A stretch of DNA of 5,324 nucleotides, from positions 1 through 5,324 of the forward strand of contig JACQQP010000028.1 of NCBI GenBank assembly GCA_016206945.1, given 5' to 3'. This document shows, in pieces, positions 1 to 5,324 of this stretch (the first letter of the stretch is position 1; each line of letters opens with the position of its first letter). The notes beneath the pieces are model-generated. The model worked only from the letters and a program-made list of their open reading frames with translations. It made no database searches and was not told where the DNA came from. The stretch comes from Candidatus Omnitrophota bacterium (GTDB lineage: Bacteria > Omnitrophota > Omnitrophia > Omnitrophales > Danuiimicrobiaceae). Both the position numbers and the translations under genes were made by a program.

Positions 1-630
1 GGCGGGGCGGAAGGAGATTTTGATTATCCTCTTCTTGATTTTCTAAACGTTAAATATTTTTTAACTTTTAAAGAACAAGGATTAGTAAAAAATTTCCCTC
101 TTGCCGTTGAAGATGAAAACTACAAACTATATTTGAATCCAAACTTTTTCCCGCGCGCTTTCTTGGTTTATGATTACACAGTGATCCCGGACGGAAAAAC
201 AGCTCTTTCCAAACTGAAAAGCGGACAAATCACATTAGATAAAACCGTGGTTTTCGAGGAAGAACCTTTAATTAATGGAAAGTTGATCCAACGCCCTTCG
301 GAAAGCGGGCAGGTTATCTTTGAGCGATATAACGCCAACGAAGCTTTGATAACGGCTCAGGCCCCAGAAAATGGATTTCTTGTTTTTTCAGATAATCATT
401 ATCCAGGGTGGGAAGCCTTCCTTGATGGTAAAAGGACAAAGATCTTAAGAGCCAATTATTCTTTCCGCGGGATTGTAATCCCAAAGGGGGAGCACCGAGT
501 CCATTTTGTTTATCGCCCGCGATCTTTCTTTCTGGGCCTCCTCGTAAGCGGAACGTTCCTAGTCCTAATGGTACTTCTGGGTTTTGCTCTTTGGCAGAAA
601 CGAAAAGCTGATAGCAAACTGTTGGTGTGA
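1..630 (+). CDS. YfhO-like bacterial membrane protein, C-terminal part (5'-truncated by window edge)
   Basis: The frame is open from the first base, so this is the last 209 residues of a longer protein; the TTG at 133 is internal. Residues 11-22 (LLDFLNVKYFLT) match the 'LLDLLNVKY' signature of YfhO-type proteins, large polytopic GT-C-fold membrane proteins that usually have 700 or more residues. A soluble, probably extracytoplasmic beta-rich domain follows, with the family's conserved end: DNHYPGWEAFLDGK at 131-144, then RANYSFRGIVIPKGEH at 150-165 and VHFVYRP. One last transmembrane helix lies at about 176-198, followed by a short basic tail (QKRKADSKLLV). In Firmicutes YfhO is linked to glycosylation of lipoteichoic acid; in diderms the substrate is unknown, but a role in lipid-linked sugar transfer fits its position before an O-antigen ligase. 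The family call is firm for the part visible; the function is inferred. Confidence 0.85.
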   Translation, partial: GGAEGDFDYPLLDFLNVKYFLTFKEQGLVKNFPLAVEDENYKLYLNPNFFPRAFLVYDYTVIPDGKTALSKLKSGQITLDKTVVFEEEPLINGKLIQRPSESGQVIFERYNANEALITAQAPENGFLVFSDNHYPGWEAFLDGKRTKILRANYSFRGIVIPKGEHRVHFVYRPRSFFLGLLVSGTFLVLMVLLGFALWQKRKADSKLLV

Positions 631-684
631 CATTTGCTAAATTTCTGCTCCCTCGCCAGGTTAAGCTTTCTCTATTCCTTACGG

Positions 685-713
685 TTGACAGCCCGTTGAC
701 CCAACGTTAATAT
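685..713 (+). promoter_or_regulatory. Putative sigma70-type promoter for the envelope-glycan operon
   Basis: A perfect -35 hexamer TTGACA (685-690) is separated by exactly 17 bp from TAATAT (708-713), which matches 4 of 6 bases of TATAAT including the key first T, second A and last T. It lies in the only sizeable non-coding gap between genes in the window. Initiation would be expected around 720-721, only about 7 nt before the ATG at 728. A second TTGAC occurs at 696-700, 11 bp after the first, and could be part of an operator or chance. The call assumes a standard housekeeping sigma factor. Confidence 0.55.
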
Positions 714-727
714 GCAGTACATTCAGA

Positions 728-2020
728 ATGAAGCTAACCAACGTCTCTGACAAATGGTACCGGGCTTCCGAACTCTGCTTCCTTGGCTCTATCTTTGTCC
801 TTCCTTTTGCCAAGGCTGGTTTTGAAATCTTGTTTGGCCTGACGCTTTTTCTTTGGGCTTTGAGCAAAATTGCCACCCTCAATTCTTTTTGCGCAGACCG
901 CACCCTCCTAATCCTCTTTGGATTTTTGGTCATCAGTTCTTCTGTTTCCGCCTTTAACTCCGGCTATCCGGATCTCGCTGTTCGCGGCATGATTAAGCTC
1001 ATTAAATATGTACTCGTTTTGCTCGTCAGTATAGATTTATTAGCTCATCCGGAAAACTTGAAACGGTTGTTAACGATAGGGTTGTTGGGTTTCGGATTCG
1101 TACTTGCAGATTCTCTTATTCAAAATATTTGGGGGAAGGATTTAATTTTGGGTTATCCCATTCAGCATGTGAATGATCAAATTCGACTCACTGGACCTTA
1201 TCAATCATACGGGTTGCTCGGGGCTCATTTGATCGCAGTCATTCCGATCTTAATTGCTTATGTCATACAAGCGAAAAAGTTTTCGAGCCTGAGATCCATT
1301 TGGCTGGGGGGATTGCTTTCGGCTGCTTTCTATATTCTGTACCAGACCCAATCCAGAGGCAGCTGGTTAGCCTTGTCTTGCGCGTTGATCATTTATGGTT
1401 TTTTAATTCGCAATAAGTGGTTTCTGGTTATCTTAACGACTTTGTTGCTGACGATTCCTTTCGCTTTACCTAAGAAAATCTTGTTTCATATGGACCTTTT
1501 TAATCAGGAACAATCGTTGACAGAACGGAAGCTTCTCTGGAACCGTGCCATCCAGGTGATCAAAGCCAGACCATTATTTGGTTGTGGAATCAATACTTAT
1601 ACAAGGAACTACCCAAAGTATTTTAGTCAAGAACAAGAAAGTGCCTTAATTCAAAAAACCACCCAAGGCGCCTACGCTGTTTTTCCAGAAAAGGAAGGTT
1701 GGCGGATTCCGGGCCATCCGAATCAAATTCCGGGCCACTACGTTCACAATGGTTATTTACAAATGGCTGCTGAGACTGGACTGGTGTCGCTCGCTTTTTT
1801 CTTGGCAATTATCGGATTTAGTTTTTCTTCTGCTTTTCAGGCTCTTAAAAAGGCGGGCGAGGATAAAAAGCCAATAATTGCCGGTTTGATTTGCGGCCTC
1901 ATTGCTTTATTGCTGCAAGCAGTCGTCGATACGACACTGAATGCTTTGCAATCGGCGACCCTCGTTTGGCTCTTTTTGGGTTTGCTGAATGCGGTGAAAA
2001 ACGCGATGGCGAGAGAGTAA
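728..2020 (+). CDS. O-antigen ligase / Wzy_C-family polytopic membrane protein
   Basis: This 430-residue protein is mostly hydrophobic, with about 10-12 predicted membrane helices. It has the Wzy_C (O-antigen ligase/polymerase) signatures: SRGSWLAL at 209-216, with the conserved Arg210 at the end of a helix; TERKLLWNRA at 265-274; PLFGCGINTY at 282-291; and HNGYLQMAAETG at 340-351. A large periplasmic loop spans about 250-345. Arg210 and His340 correspond to the conserved Arg and His needed in WaaL. WaaL-type enzymes transfer undecaprenyl-diphosphate-linked glycan to lipid A-core at the periplasmic face; relatives polymerise O-antigen (Wzy) or glycosylate proteins (PglL), and sequence alone does not separate these. 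Neighbouring LPS-core genes favour ligase. ATG 728 is the first plausible start; it has no Shine-Dalgarno sequence, consistent with the very short leader predicted. The following gene starts 3 nt after its stop. An IPGH-containing heptad is repeated at 337-ward positions just before the His motif. Confidence 0.88.
   Translation: MKLTNVSDKWYRASELCFLGSIFVLPFAKAGFEILFGLTLFLWALSKIATLNSFCADRTLLILFGFLVISSSVSAFNSGYPDLAVRGMIKLIKYVLVLLVSIDLLAHPENLKRLLTIGLLGFGFVLADSLIQNIWGKDLILGYPIQHVNDQIRLTGPYQSYGLLGAHLIAVIPILIAYVIQAKKFSSLRSIWLGGLLSAAFYILYQTQSRGSWLALSCALIIYGFLIRNKWFLVILTTLLLTIPFALPKKILFHMDLFNQEQSLTERKLLWNRAIQVIKARPLFGCGINTYTRNYPKYFSQEQESALIQKTTQGAYAVFPEKEGWRIPGHPNQIPGHYVHNGYLQMAAETGLVSLAFFLAIIGFSFSSAFQALKKAGEDKKPIIAGLICGLIALLLQAVVDTTLNALQSATLVWLFLGLLNAVKNAMARE
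1706..1737 (+). repeat. Short in-frame direct repeat in the ligase periplasmic loop
   Basis: The 11-mer ATTCCGGGCCA occurs at 1706-1716 and again at 1727-1737. The period is 21 bp, which is seven codons, and gives consecutive IPGHPNQ and IPGHYVH segments. The second copy runs directly into the conserved His-containing HNGYLQ motif of the O-antigen ligase family. It could be a small tandem duplication or simply a loop with similar turns. Whether relatives share it cannot be seen from this window. Confidence 0.6.
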
Positions 2021-2023
2021 ACC

Positions 2024-2791
2024 GTGGGAAAAGTTCCGGTTTCAGTTGTCATTATTGCGAAGGATGAAGAAAAAAATATTTCAGCTTGCCTCGAAAGTGT
2101 TAAATGGGCAAGGGAAATTGTCCTTGTCGACGGAGAAAGTGCAGATCGGACGGTTGAAATCGCCAAACAATATACGGATAAAATTTATACGCGCCGGATG
2201 GATATTGAGGGAAGACACAGAAATTTTGCTTACGCGCAGGCAACTCAAGCGTGGATCTTAAGTTTGGATGCCGATGAACGAGTCAGCCTTGAGCTTTCTC
2301 GTGAAATTGATGATCTCTTAAAGGAGGACCCAGCTGAAATTTCAGGTTGTGCGATTCCCATCAAGACCTTTATTGGAAAGCGCTGGATTAGGAAGGCGGG
2401 ATATTATCCGGCGCGCAAGCTCCGGCTCCATCGAAACGGAAAGTTTCGTTATGAAGAATCAAGCGTTCATCCGCGCGCTTTTCTCGATGGCAAGGAACGC
2501 TCTTTGAAAGCCGATATCCTGCATTTTGGTTTCCGTGATTTTCATCATTTCATCGACAAGTTAAACAATCAAACAACGCTTGAAGCTCAAAAGTGGGTGG
2601 CAGACGGCCGAAAGATCACACCGATGAAGGTTCTTTTTAAAGCGAGTGATCGTTTCTGGCGCAACTACTGCGGCAAGGGAGGCTTTAAAGATGGATTTCT
2701 GGGCTTCATGATGTCTGTTTTGCACGCGCTTTATCAACTATTCACCTACACAAAATATCTGGAACTGAAAAATGCAAAGCACGAAAGTTGA
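2024..2791 (+). CDS. Family 2 glycosyltransferase, WaaE/KdtX-like (LPS core)
   Basis: This 255-residue protein is a GT-A fold family 2 glycosyltransferase without a signal peptide. It starts with the nucleotide-binding strand VSVVIIAKDEEKNI (6-19), followed by LVDGESADRT (34-43), equivalent to the usual VDSGSTDRT. The metal-binding motif LDADE lies at 81-85, followed by GYYPARKLRLHRNG (126-139) and VHP (148-150). This architecture and length match the WaaE/KdtX group, which adds beta-linked glucose to the first heptose of the LPS core in enterobacteria; the real donor and acceptor here are unknown. A hydrophobic C-terminal stretch (about 224-245) probably attaches it to the inner membrane. 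The start is GTG 2024, because the frame is closed by the preceding stop at 2018-2020; a purine-rich GAGAGAG at 2011-2017 lies 6 nt upstream as ribosome binding site. The gene end overlaps gmhB by 20 nt. Confidence 0.88.
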   Translation: MGKVPVSVVIIAKDEEKNISACLESVKWAREIVLVDGESADRTVEIAKQYTDKIYTRRMDIEGRHRNFAYAQATQAWILSLDADERVSLELSREIDDLLKEDPAEISGCAIPIKTFIGKRWIRKAGYYPARKLRLHRNGKFRYEESSVHPRAFLDGKERSLKADILHFGFRDFHHFIDKLNNQTTLEAQKWVADGRKITPMKVLFKASDRFWRNYCGKGGFKDGFLGFMMSVLHALYQLFTYTKYLELKNAKHES

Positions 2792-3344
2792 GAAAGTCAT
2801 TTTTATTGACCGCGACGGCGTGATCAACGAAGATCCGATCGGCGACTATGTGAAACGGTGGCAGGATTTTCGTTTTATTCCCGGCGTCGTAGAAGCACTT
2901 CAAAATCTGTCGCGGGCTGGGTTTCAAATTGTTATTATTTCGAATCAGGCGGGAATTGGAGATGGTGAGTACACGGAGGAGGCACTCAATGAAATTACGA
3001 GCCAGATGCTTTCAGAATTTAAAAAAAATGGCATTTCCATCCGTGGAATCTACTATTGTCTTCACGGCAAAACCGCCAACTGTGAGTGCCGTAAGCCAAA
3101 GACGGGGCTCTTTAGGCAAGCGGCCTGCGATATCAGGTTTGAGGCTTCGGAGACTTATTTTATTGGAGACAAGCTTTCAGACGTTCAAGCAGGAAGGAAC
3201 TTTGGTTTTCGAAACCTGTTTGTGCTAACGGGGCATGGGAGTACGGATCAAATGAAACTTTCGAAAGAGGACGCGCCTGAGAAAATTTTACCCTCTCTTA
3301 AGGAAGCTGTTGACTACATCTTGGAGTCGAACGATCGTGAGTAA
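2772..3344 (+). CDS. gmhB: D-glycero-D-manno-heptose-1,7-bisphosphate 7-phosphatase (HAD-IIIA)
   Basis: GmhB removes the 7-phosphate from heptose-1,7-bisphosphate in the cytoplasm, a step in making ADP-heptose (or GDP-heptose) for LPS core or surface glycans. The 190-residue length fits the family. All HAD motifs are visible: FIDRDGVIN at 11-19, with Asp13 nucleophile and Asp15 acid/base; ISNQAGIG at 56-63, with Ser57 as motif II; Lys108/Lys110 in CRKPKTG; and FIGDKLSDVQAG at 130-141, with Asp133 and Asp137 binding Mg. The structural zinc site of this subfamily is complete: Cys96-x-His98 and Cys104-x-Cys106. ATG 2772 lies inside the preceding gene, with GGAA at 2761-2764, seven nt upstream. 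The next gene begins before this stop codon. Histidinol-phosphate phosphatases share the fold, but the RDGVIN and zinc-loop pattern together with the LPS neighbours favour GmhB. Whether the alpha or beta anomer is used cannot be judged. Confidence 0.9.
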   Translation: MQSTKVEKVIFIDRDGVINEDPIGDYVKRWQDFRFIPGVVEALQNLSRAGFQIVIISNQAGIGDGEYTEEALNEITSQMLSEFKKNGISIRGIYYCLHGKTANCECRKPKTGLFRQAACDIRFEASETYFIGDKLSDVQAGRNFGFRNLFVLTGHGSTDQMKLSKEDAPEKILPSLKEAVDYILESNDRE

Positions 3345-4461
3345 GGTACTGATTCTTTACGTCGAGGCGGGCCACGGACATAAAAAAGTAGCCGAGGCAG
3401 TTCGGGATGAGCTGAGATCTAGAAACGTTCCGGGACTTTCCGTAGACATTTTTGATGCCCTGCGAAAAACAAACTGGCTTTTCCGGAACTTCTATCCCAA
3501 GGCTTACTATTTTCTGGTGATCTTTGCACCATGGCTTTGGGGTTTTTTTTATTACGTTACAAACTTGCCCATGATTTACGGCCTCATTGCTCCGATCAGA
3601 ACACTCTGGAATTGGATCCAGTCTTCAAACCTGAGGGCTTATCTTGAAAGGGAGCAATTTGATTTTATTTTATTCACTCATTTTTTTCCAGCCGAGGTCT
3701 CTGCTACCGCTAAGCAAAAGGGGCGACTTCGTGCTACGCTGATCACGATCGTAACCGACGTGATACCTCACGCTGTTTGGATCAACCCCGGGACTGATTC
3801 CTATTGGGTGATGGCGGAGGAAAGTAGGCAAAGGCTCCTGAGGAGCGGGGTTTCCGAGGACCAGATTTATCCCAACGGCATACCCATATCCAGGGAATTT
3901 ATAACAACGAATGATCGGCCAGCTCTGGAGAAAAAATTGGGGCTTCAACCCAATCGCTTGTCGATCCTTTTTAGCAGTGGAAGTTTCGGTATTGGACCTA
4001 CGGAACAGGTACTCGATTCTTTTCGCGATCTTCGCGACCAAATACAGGTGCTCGTCGTCTGCGGTAACAATCGGAGTCTCTATGGAAGTCTGAGCGGTAA
4101 ACAGTTTCCATTTCCACTCATTTTATTTGGTTTTGTGGACAACATGCATGAAATCATGTCCGTTTCCGATCTCTTAATTGCTAAGCCTGGCGGTGCTACT
4201 ACCTGTGAAAGTCTCGCAAAGAAACTCCCCATGATTATTCTTGAACCCATTCCGGGCCAAGAAAGTTATAATGCCGAATGGCTCATTAAACGGAGAGCAG
4301 CTTTCGGCATGGATCGGCCCGGCACAATTAAAGATCTGGTACAAGAAATGATTCAGAATCCGGAGTTACTCGCGTCAGCAAAAAAAGCGATTGAGGAAAT
4401 CGCGAAACCGCACGCCGCGAGCGATTTGGCAGACTTTATTGCGGAGCATTCTAAAAAATAA
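3337..4461 (+). CDS. GT28 glycosyltransferase, monogalactosyldiacylglycerol-synthase-like
   Basis: This 374-residue GT-B protein belongs to the MGDG synthase/UgtP/MurG group. The N-terminal domain begins with KVLILYVEAGHGH (3-15), the family's glycine-rich acceptor-side loop, then a hydrophobic stretch (about 54-94) likely to sit on the membrane, and TDVIPHAVWINPG (140-152), equivalent to the 'TDF..H..W' motif. The C-terminal domain has FSSGSFGIG (212-220), GFVDNMHEIM (265-274), KPGG (283-286), CESLAKKLP (290-298) and PGQESYNAEWL (306-316), which bind the nucleotide sugar. Known relatives move glucose or galactose from UDP-sugar to diacylglycerol on the cytoplasmic membrane face; this enzyme's substrates are not determined. 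GTG 3337 is preferred over TTG 3310: it overlaps the gmhB end by 8 nt, has GGAG 10 nt upstream (3323-3326), and places MSKVLILY at the N-terminus as in the family. It is not MurG itself, which lacks this N-domain pattern. Confidence 0.85.
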   Translation: MSKVLILYVEAGHGHKKVAEAVRDELRSRNVPGLSVDIFDALRKTNWLFRNFYPKAYYFLVIFAPWLWGFFYYVTNLPMIYGLIAPIRTLWNWIQSSNLRAYLEREQFDFILFTHFFPAEVSATAKQKGRLRATLITIVTDVIPHAVWINPGTDSYWVMAEESRQRLLRSGVSEDQIYPNGIPISREFITTNDRPALEKKLGLQPNRLSILFSSGSFGIGPTEQVLDSFRDLRDQIQVLVVCGNNRSLYGSLSGKQFPFPLILFGFVDNMHEIMSVSDLLIAKPGGATTCESLAKKLPMIILEPIPGQESYNAEWLIKRRAAFGMDRPGTIKDLVQEMIQNPELLASAKKAIEEIAKPHAASDLADFIAEHSKK

Positions 4462-4477
4462 AACTCGAAACTTCGAA

Positions 4478-5176
4478 ATGCATCAGGCGATTAAACAACT
4501 TTGCAACTATATAGCGCTTATGAAAATGAGTGGAATTGACTTCATCGAAATTCCGAATGAAGCTCAAGATCGAGCGGCTCATGAGGTTGACACTCCGACT
4601 ACCGAACGTTTAGGTCCAAAAGAAGAACTTCTATCATTAAGGGAATCCGTAGTTCGTTGCACCAAGTGCGAAGAGTTAGCAATGACGAGAAAAACCGTTG
4701 TATTTGGCTCTGGACATGCGCGTGCAAAGCTTGTCTTCGTCGGCGAAGCGCCGGGTCAGGAGGAAGATCTCCAAGGTTTGCCTTTCGTCGGAAAAGCGGG
4801 GCAGTTGCTGACGAAAATCATTGAATCGATCGGACTGAAACGGGAACACGTATTTATTTGCAATGTGCTTAAATGCCGGCCGCCCGGCAATCGAAACCCA
4901 TCTCCAAACGAAATATCAAATTGCGAGCCTTATTTGTTTAAGCAGCTCGAAATCATAGGTCCAAAAATTATCTGCGCCCTTGGAACCTTTGCGGCTCAGG
5001 CCTTGCTTAAGACCGACGCGTCTATTTCATCCTTGCGGGGTAGATTTTATGATTACCGCGGTGTGAAACTCATGTGCACCTTTCATCCTGCCTATCTTCT
5101 CAGAAATCCAGATGATAAAAGGAAGGTGTGGGAAGATATGAAAATGATTCACGCTGAATTGGCCAAAGATATTTGA
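4478..5176 (+). CDS. Family 4 uracil-DNA glycosylase (Fe-S, UDGa type)
   Basis: This 232-residue enzyme would remove uracil from DNA, starting base excision repair in the cytoplasm. It shows the family 4 pattern: four iron-sulfur cysteines (Cys61 and Cys64 as CTKC, Cys133 in KCRPPGNRNP, and Cys149, 15 residues later), the uracil-pocket motif GEAPGQEED at 89-97, GLPFVGKAGQLL at 100-111, and HPAYLL at 203-208. These separate it from family 1 (Ung), which has no Fe-S cluster. The N-terminal 30 residues form a likely helix often present ahead of the first cysteine pair in longer members. ATG 4478 is chosen: it begins 16 nt after the previous stop and keeps that helix. An upstream TTG at 4391 would give a 71-nt overlap and an unconserved basic leader; ATG 4520 and 4526 are possible shorter starts. 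None has a strong Shine-Dalgarno sequence. It is probably cotranscribed with the envelope genes, without evident functional connection. Confidence 0.92.
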   Translation: MHQAIKQLCNYIALMKMSGIDFIEIPNEAQDRAAHEVDTPTTERLGPKEELLSLRESVVRCTKCEELAMTRKTVVFGSGHARAKLVFVGEAPGQEEDLQGLPFVGKAGQLLTKIIESIGLKREHVFICNVLKCRPPGNRNPSPNEISNCEPYLFKQLEIIGPKIICALGTFAAQALLKTDASISSLRGRFYDYRGVKLMCTFHPAYLLRNPDDKRKVWEDMKMIHAELAKDI

Positions 5177-5202
5177 GGGGTCGGCGGGTTTCCGACCCCT
5201 CA
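5174..5202 (+). terminator. Strong hairpin overlapping the last stop codon, possible terminator
   Basis: A perfect 11-bp stem pairs TGAGGGGTCGG (5174-5184) with CCGACCCCTCA (5192-5202), with a 7-nt loop CGGGTTT. The left arm begins with the TGA stop of the uracil-DNA glycosylase. The very stable GC-rich stem suits transcription termination or 3'-end protection after the operon. It is followed by CCCCC rather than a run of T, so it is not a textbook intrinsic terminator; it could instead stop exonucleases after Rho-dependent termination or belong to the palindrome cluster that follows. Confidence 0.5.
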
Positions 5203-5239
5203 CCCCCAGCCCCGCACAATTCCTGCGGGGCGTGGGGGT
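5202..5239. repeat. GC-rich imperfect palindrome (REP-like hairpin)
   Basis: The inner stem CCCCGCA (5210-5216) pairs with TGCGGGG (5224-5230) over a 7-nt loop. After a small internal bulge (AG against CGT), an outer stem ACCCCC (5202-5207) pairs with GGGGGT (5234-5239). This gives 13 base pairs interrupted by a mismatch, the shape of REP-type extragenic palindromes. Both arms are shared at the ends with the neighbouring hairpins, so not all can form fully at once. Without a genome to count copies, the REP label is only a resemblance. Confidence 0.55.
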
Positions 5240-5260
5240 TACCTTAATTTAATGTAACCC
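5236..5260. repeat. Inverted repeat with AT-rich loop
   Basis: GGGTTAC (5236-5242) is the exact reverse complement of GTAACCC (5254-5260), with an 11-nt AT-rich centre. Its left arm uses the same G bases as the outer stem of the preceding palindrome, so the two are mutually exclusive alternatives. It could be an operator-like dyad or part of a folded RNA. No T-run follows on either strand, so it is not called a terminator. Confidence 0.45.
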
Positions 5261-5264
5261 TGAC

Positions 5265-5293
5265 GCGCCTTGAGCGAAACATGACCAAGGCGC
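5265..5293. repeat. Inverted repeat, 8-bp stem
   Basis: GCGCCTTG (5265-5272) pairs perfectly with CAAGGCGC (5286-5293) around a 13-nt loop. This is the fourth dyad in a row after the uracil-DNA glycosylase. The remaining bases to the window end (5294-5324) include a further copy of GACCCCTC at 5301-5308 but no recognisable gene start. The function of this dyad is unknown. Confidence 0.45.
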
Positions 5294-5324
5294 TAAGGGT
5301 GACCCCTCGGGAACAGATTAAAAA

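Noticed and set aside
612..639. Inverted repeat TAGCAAA / TTTGCTA around the stop of the YfhO-like gene, a possible terminator.
   Set aside because: It has only 7 mostly AT pairs with a 14-nt loop and no clear T-run; too weak to call.
712..750. A 12-codon reading frame (MQYIQNEANQRL) overlapping the start of the O-antigen ligase gene, a possible leader peptide.
   Set aside because: Its ATG overlaps the predicted -10 box, so it would lie upstream of the transcription start, and it has no ribosome binding site or attenuator-like structure.
679..2166. Minus-strand open frames of about 60-110 codons at 679-933, 1623-1808 and 1837-2166.
   Set aside because: They lie opposite well-supported genes, have low-complexity or arbitrary composition and no family motifs.
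3310..3336. Upstream TTG start giving the GT28 glycosyltransferase nine more residues.
   Set aside because: The extra residues are not family-like, whereas GTG 3337 has a GGAG upstream and gives the typical N-terminus.
3670..4041. A 123-codon minus-strand frame inside the GT28 gene.
   Set aside because: It is antisense to strongly conserved glycosyltransferase motifs and shows no recognisable domain or start signal.
4391..4477. Upstream TTG start extending the uracil-DNA glycosylase by 29 residues.
   Set aside because: It would overlap the GT28 coding region by 71 nt with a basic, unconserved leader; ATG 4478 fits spacing and the N-terminal helix.
5244..5324. Minus-strand open frame of 26 codons plus stop running in from the right edge, a possible end of a convergent gene.
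   Set aside because: It is too short, runs through palindromic DNA and has no recognisable protein motif. Other frames there also yield arbitrary short peptides.
1..5324. A defence, CRISPR, toxin-antitoxin or mobile-element system.
   Set aside because: No spaced repeats, nuclease, transposase, integrase or toxin motifs are visible in any supported gene; the coding content is explained by envelope glycan and repair functions.

Overview
The window looks like part of a cell-envelope glycan locus from a Gram-negative (diderm) bacterium with moderate GC content. The diderm assignment rests on three adjacent genes: an O-antigen ligase-type membrane protein, a WaaE/KdtX-like family 2 glycosyltransferase, and a D-glycero-D-manno-heptose-1,7-bisphosphate phosphatase (GmhB). 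Together these are typical of lipopolysaccharide core and O-antigen assembly. The mix of an LPS-type operon with a galactosyldiacylglycerol-synthase-like GT28 enzyme and a family 4 uracil-DNA glycosylase would fit an uncultured lineage such as Omnitrophota. That placement is only an impression from gene content; nothing in the sequence proves it.

Layout, all genes on the + strand. Positions 1-630 hold the C-terminal 209 residues of a YfhO-like polytopic membrane protein whose beginning lies outside the window. A 97-bp gap follows with a good sigma70-type promoter (TTGACA, 17 bp, TAATAT) placed so that the next gene would have a leader of only about 7 nt. Then come five closely packed genes: O-antigen ligase/polymerase-like protein (728-2020), WaaE-like GT2 glycosyltransferase (2024-2791), gmhB (2772-3344), MGDG-synthase-like GT28 glycosyltransferase (3337-4461) and family 4 uracil-DNA glycosylase (4478-5176). 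The junctions are a 3-nt gap, a 20-nt overlap, an 8-nt overlap and a 16-nt gap, so these genes are very probably one operon with translational coupling. Positions 5177-5324 contain no supportable gene but are rich in palindromes: four successive hairpins, the first of which includes the stop codon of the last gene.

How the genes may work together (inference): GmhB makes a precursor of ADP-heptose for the LPS inner core. The GT2 enzyme would add a sugar to the core on the cytoplasmic side of the inner membrane, and the ligase would transfer a lipid-linked polymer to the finished core, or to another acceptor, on the periplasmic side. The GT28 protein probably glycosylates a membrane lipid. The DNA repair enzyme at the end has no obvious functional link and appears to share the transcript only.

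I see no CRISPR array, tRNA, rRNA, insertion sequence or phage gene. The coding part is conventional. The least explained DNA is the palindrome cluster at the right end.
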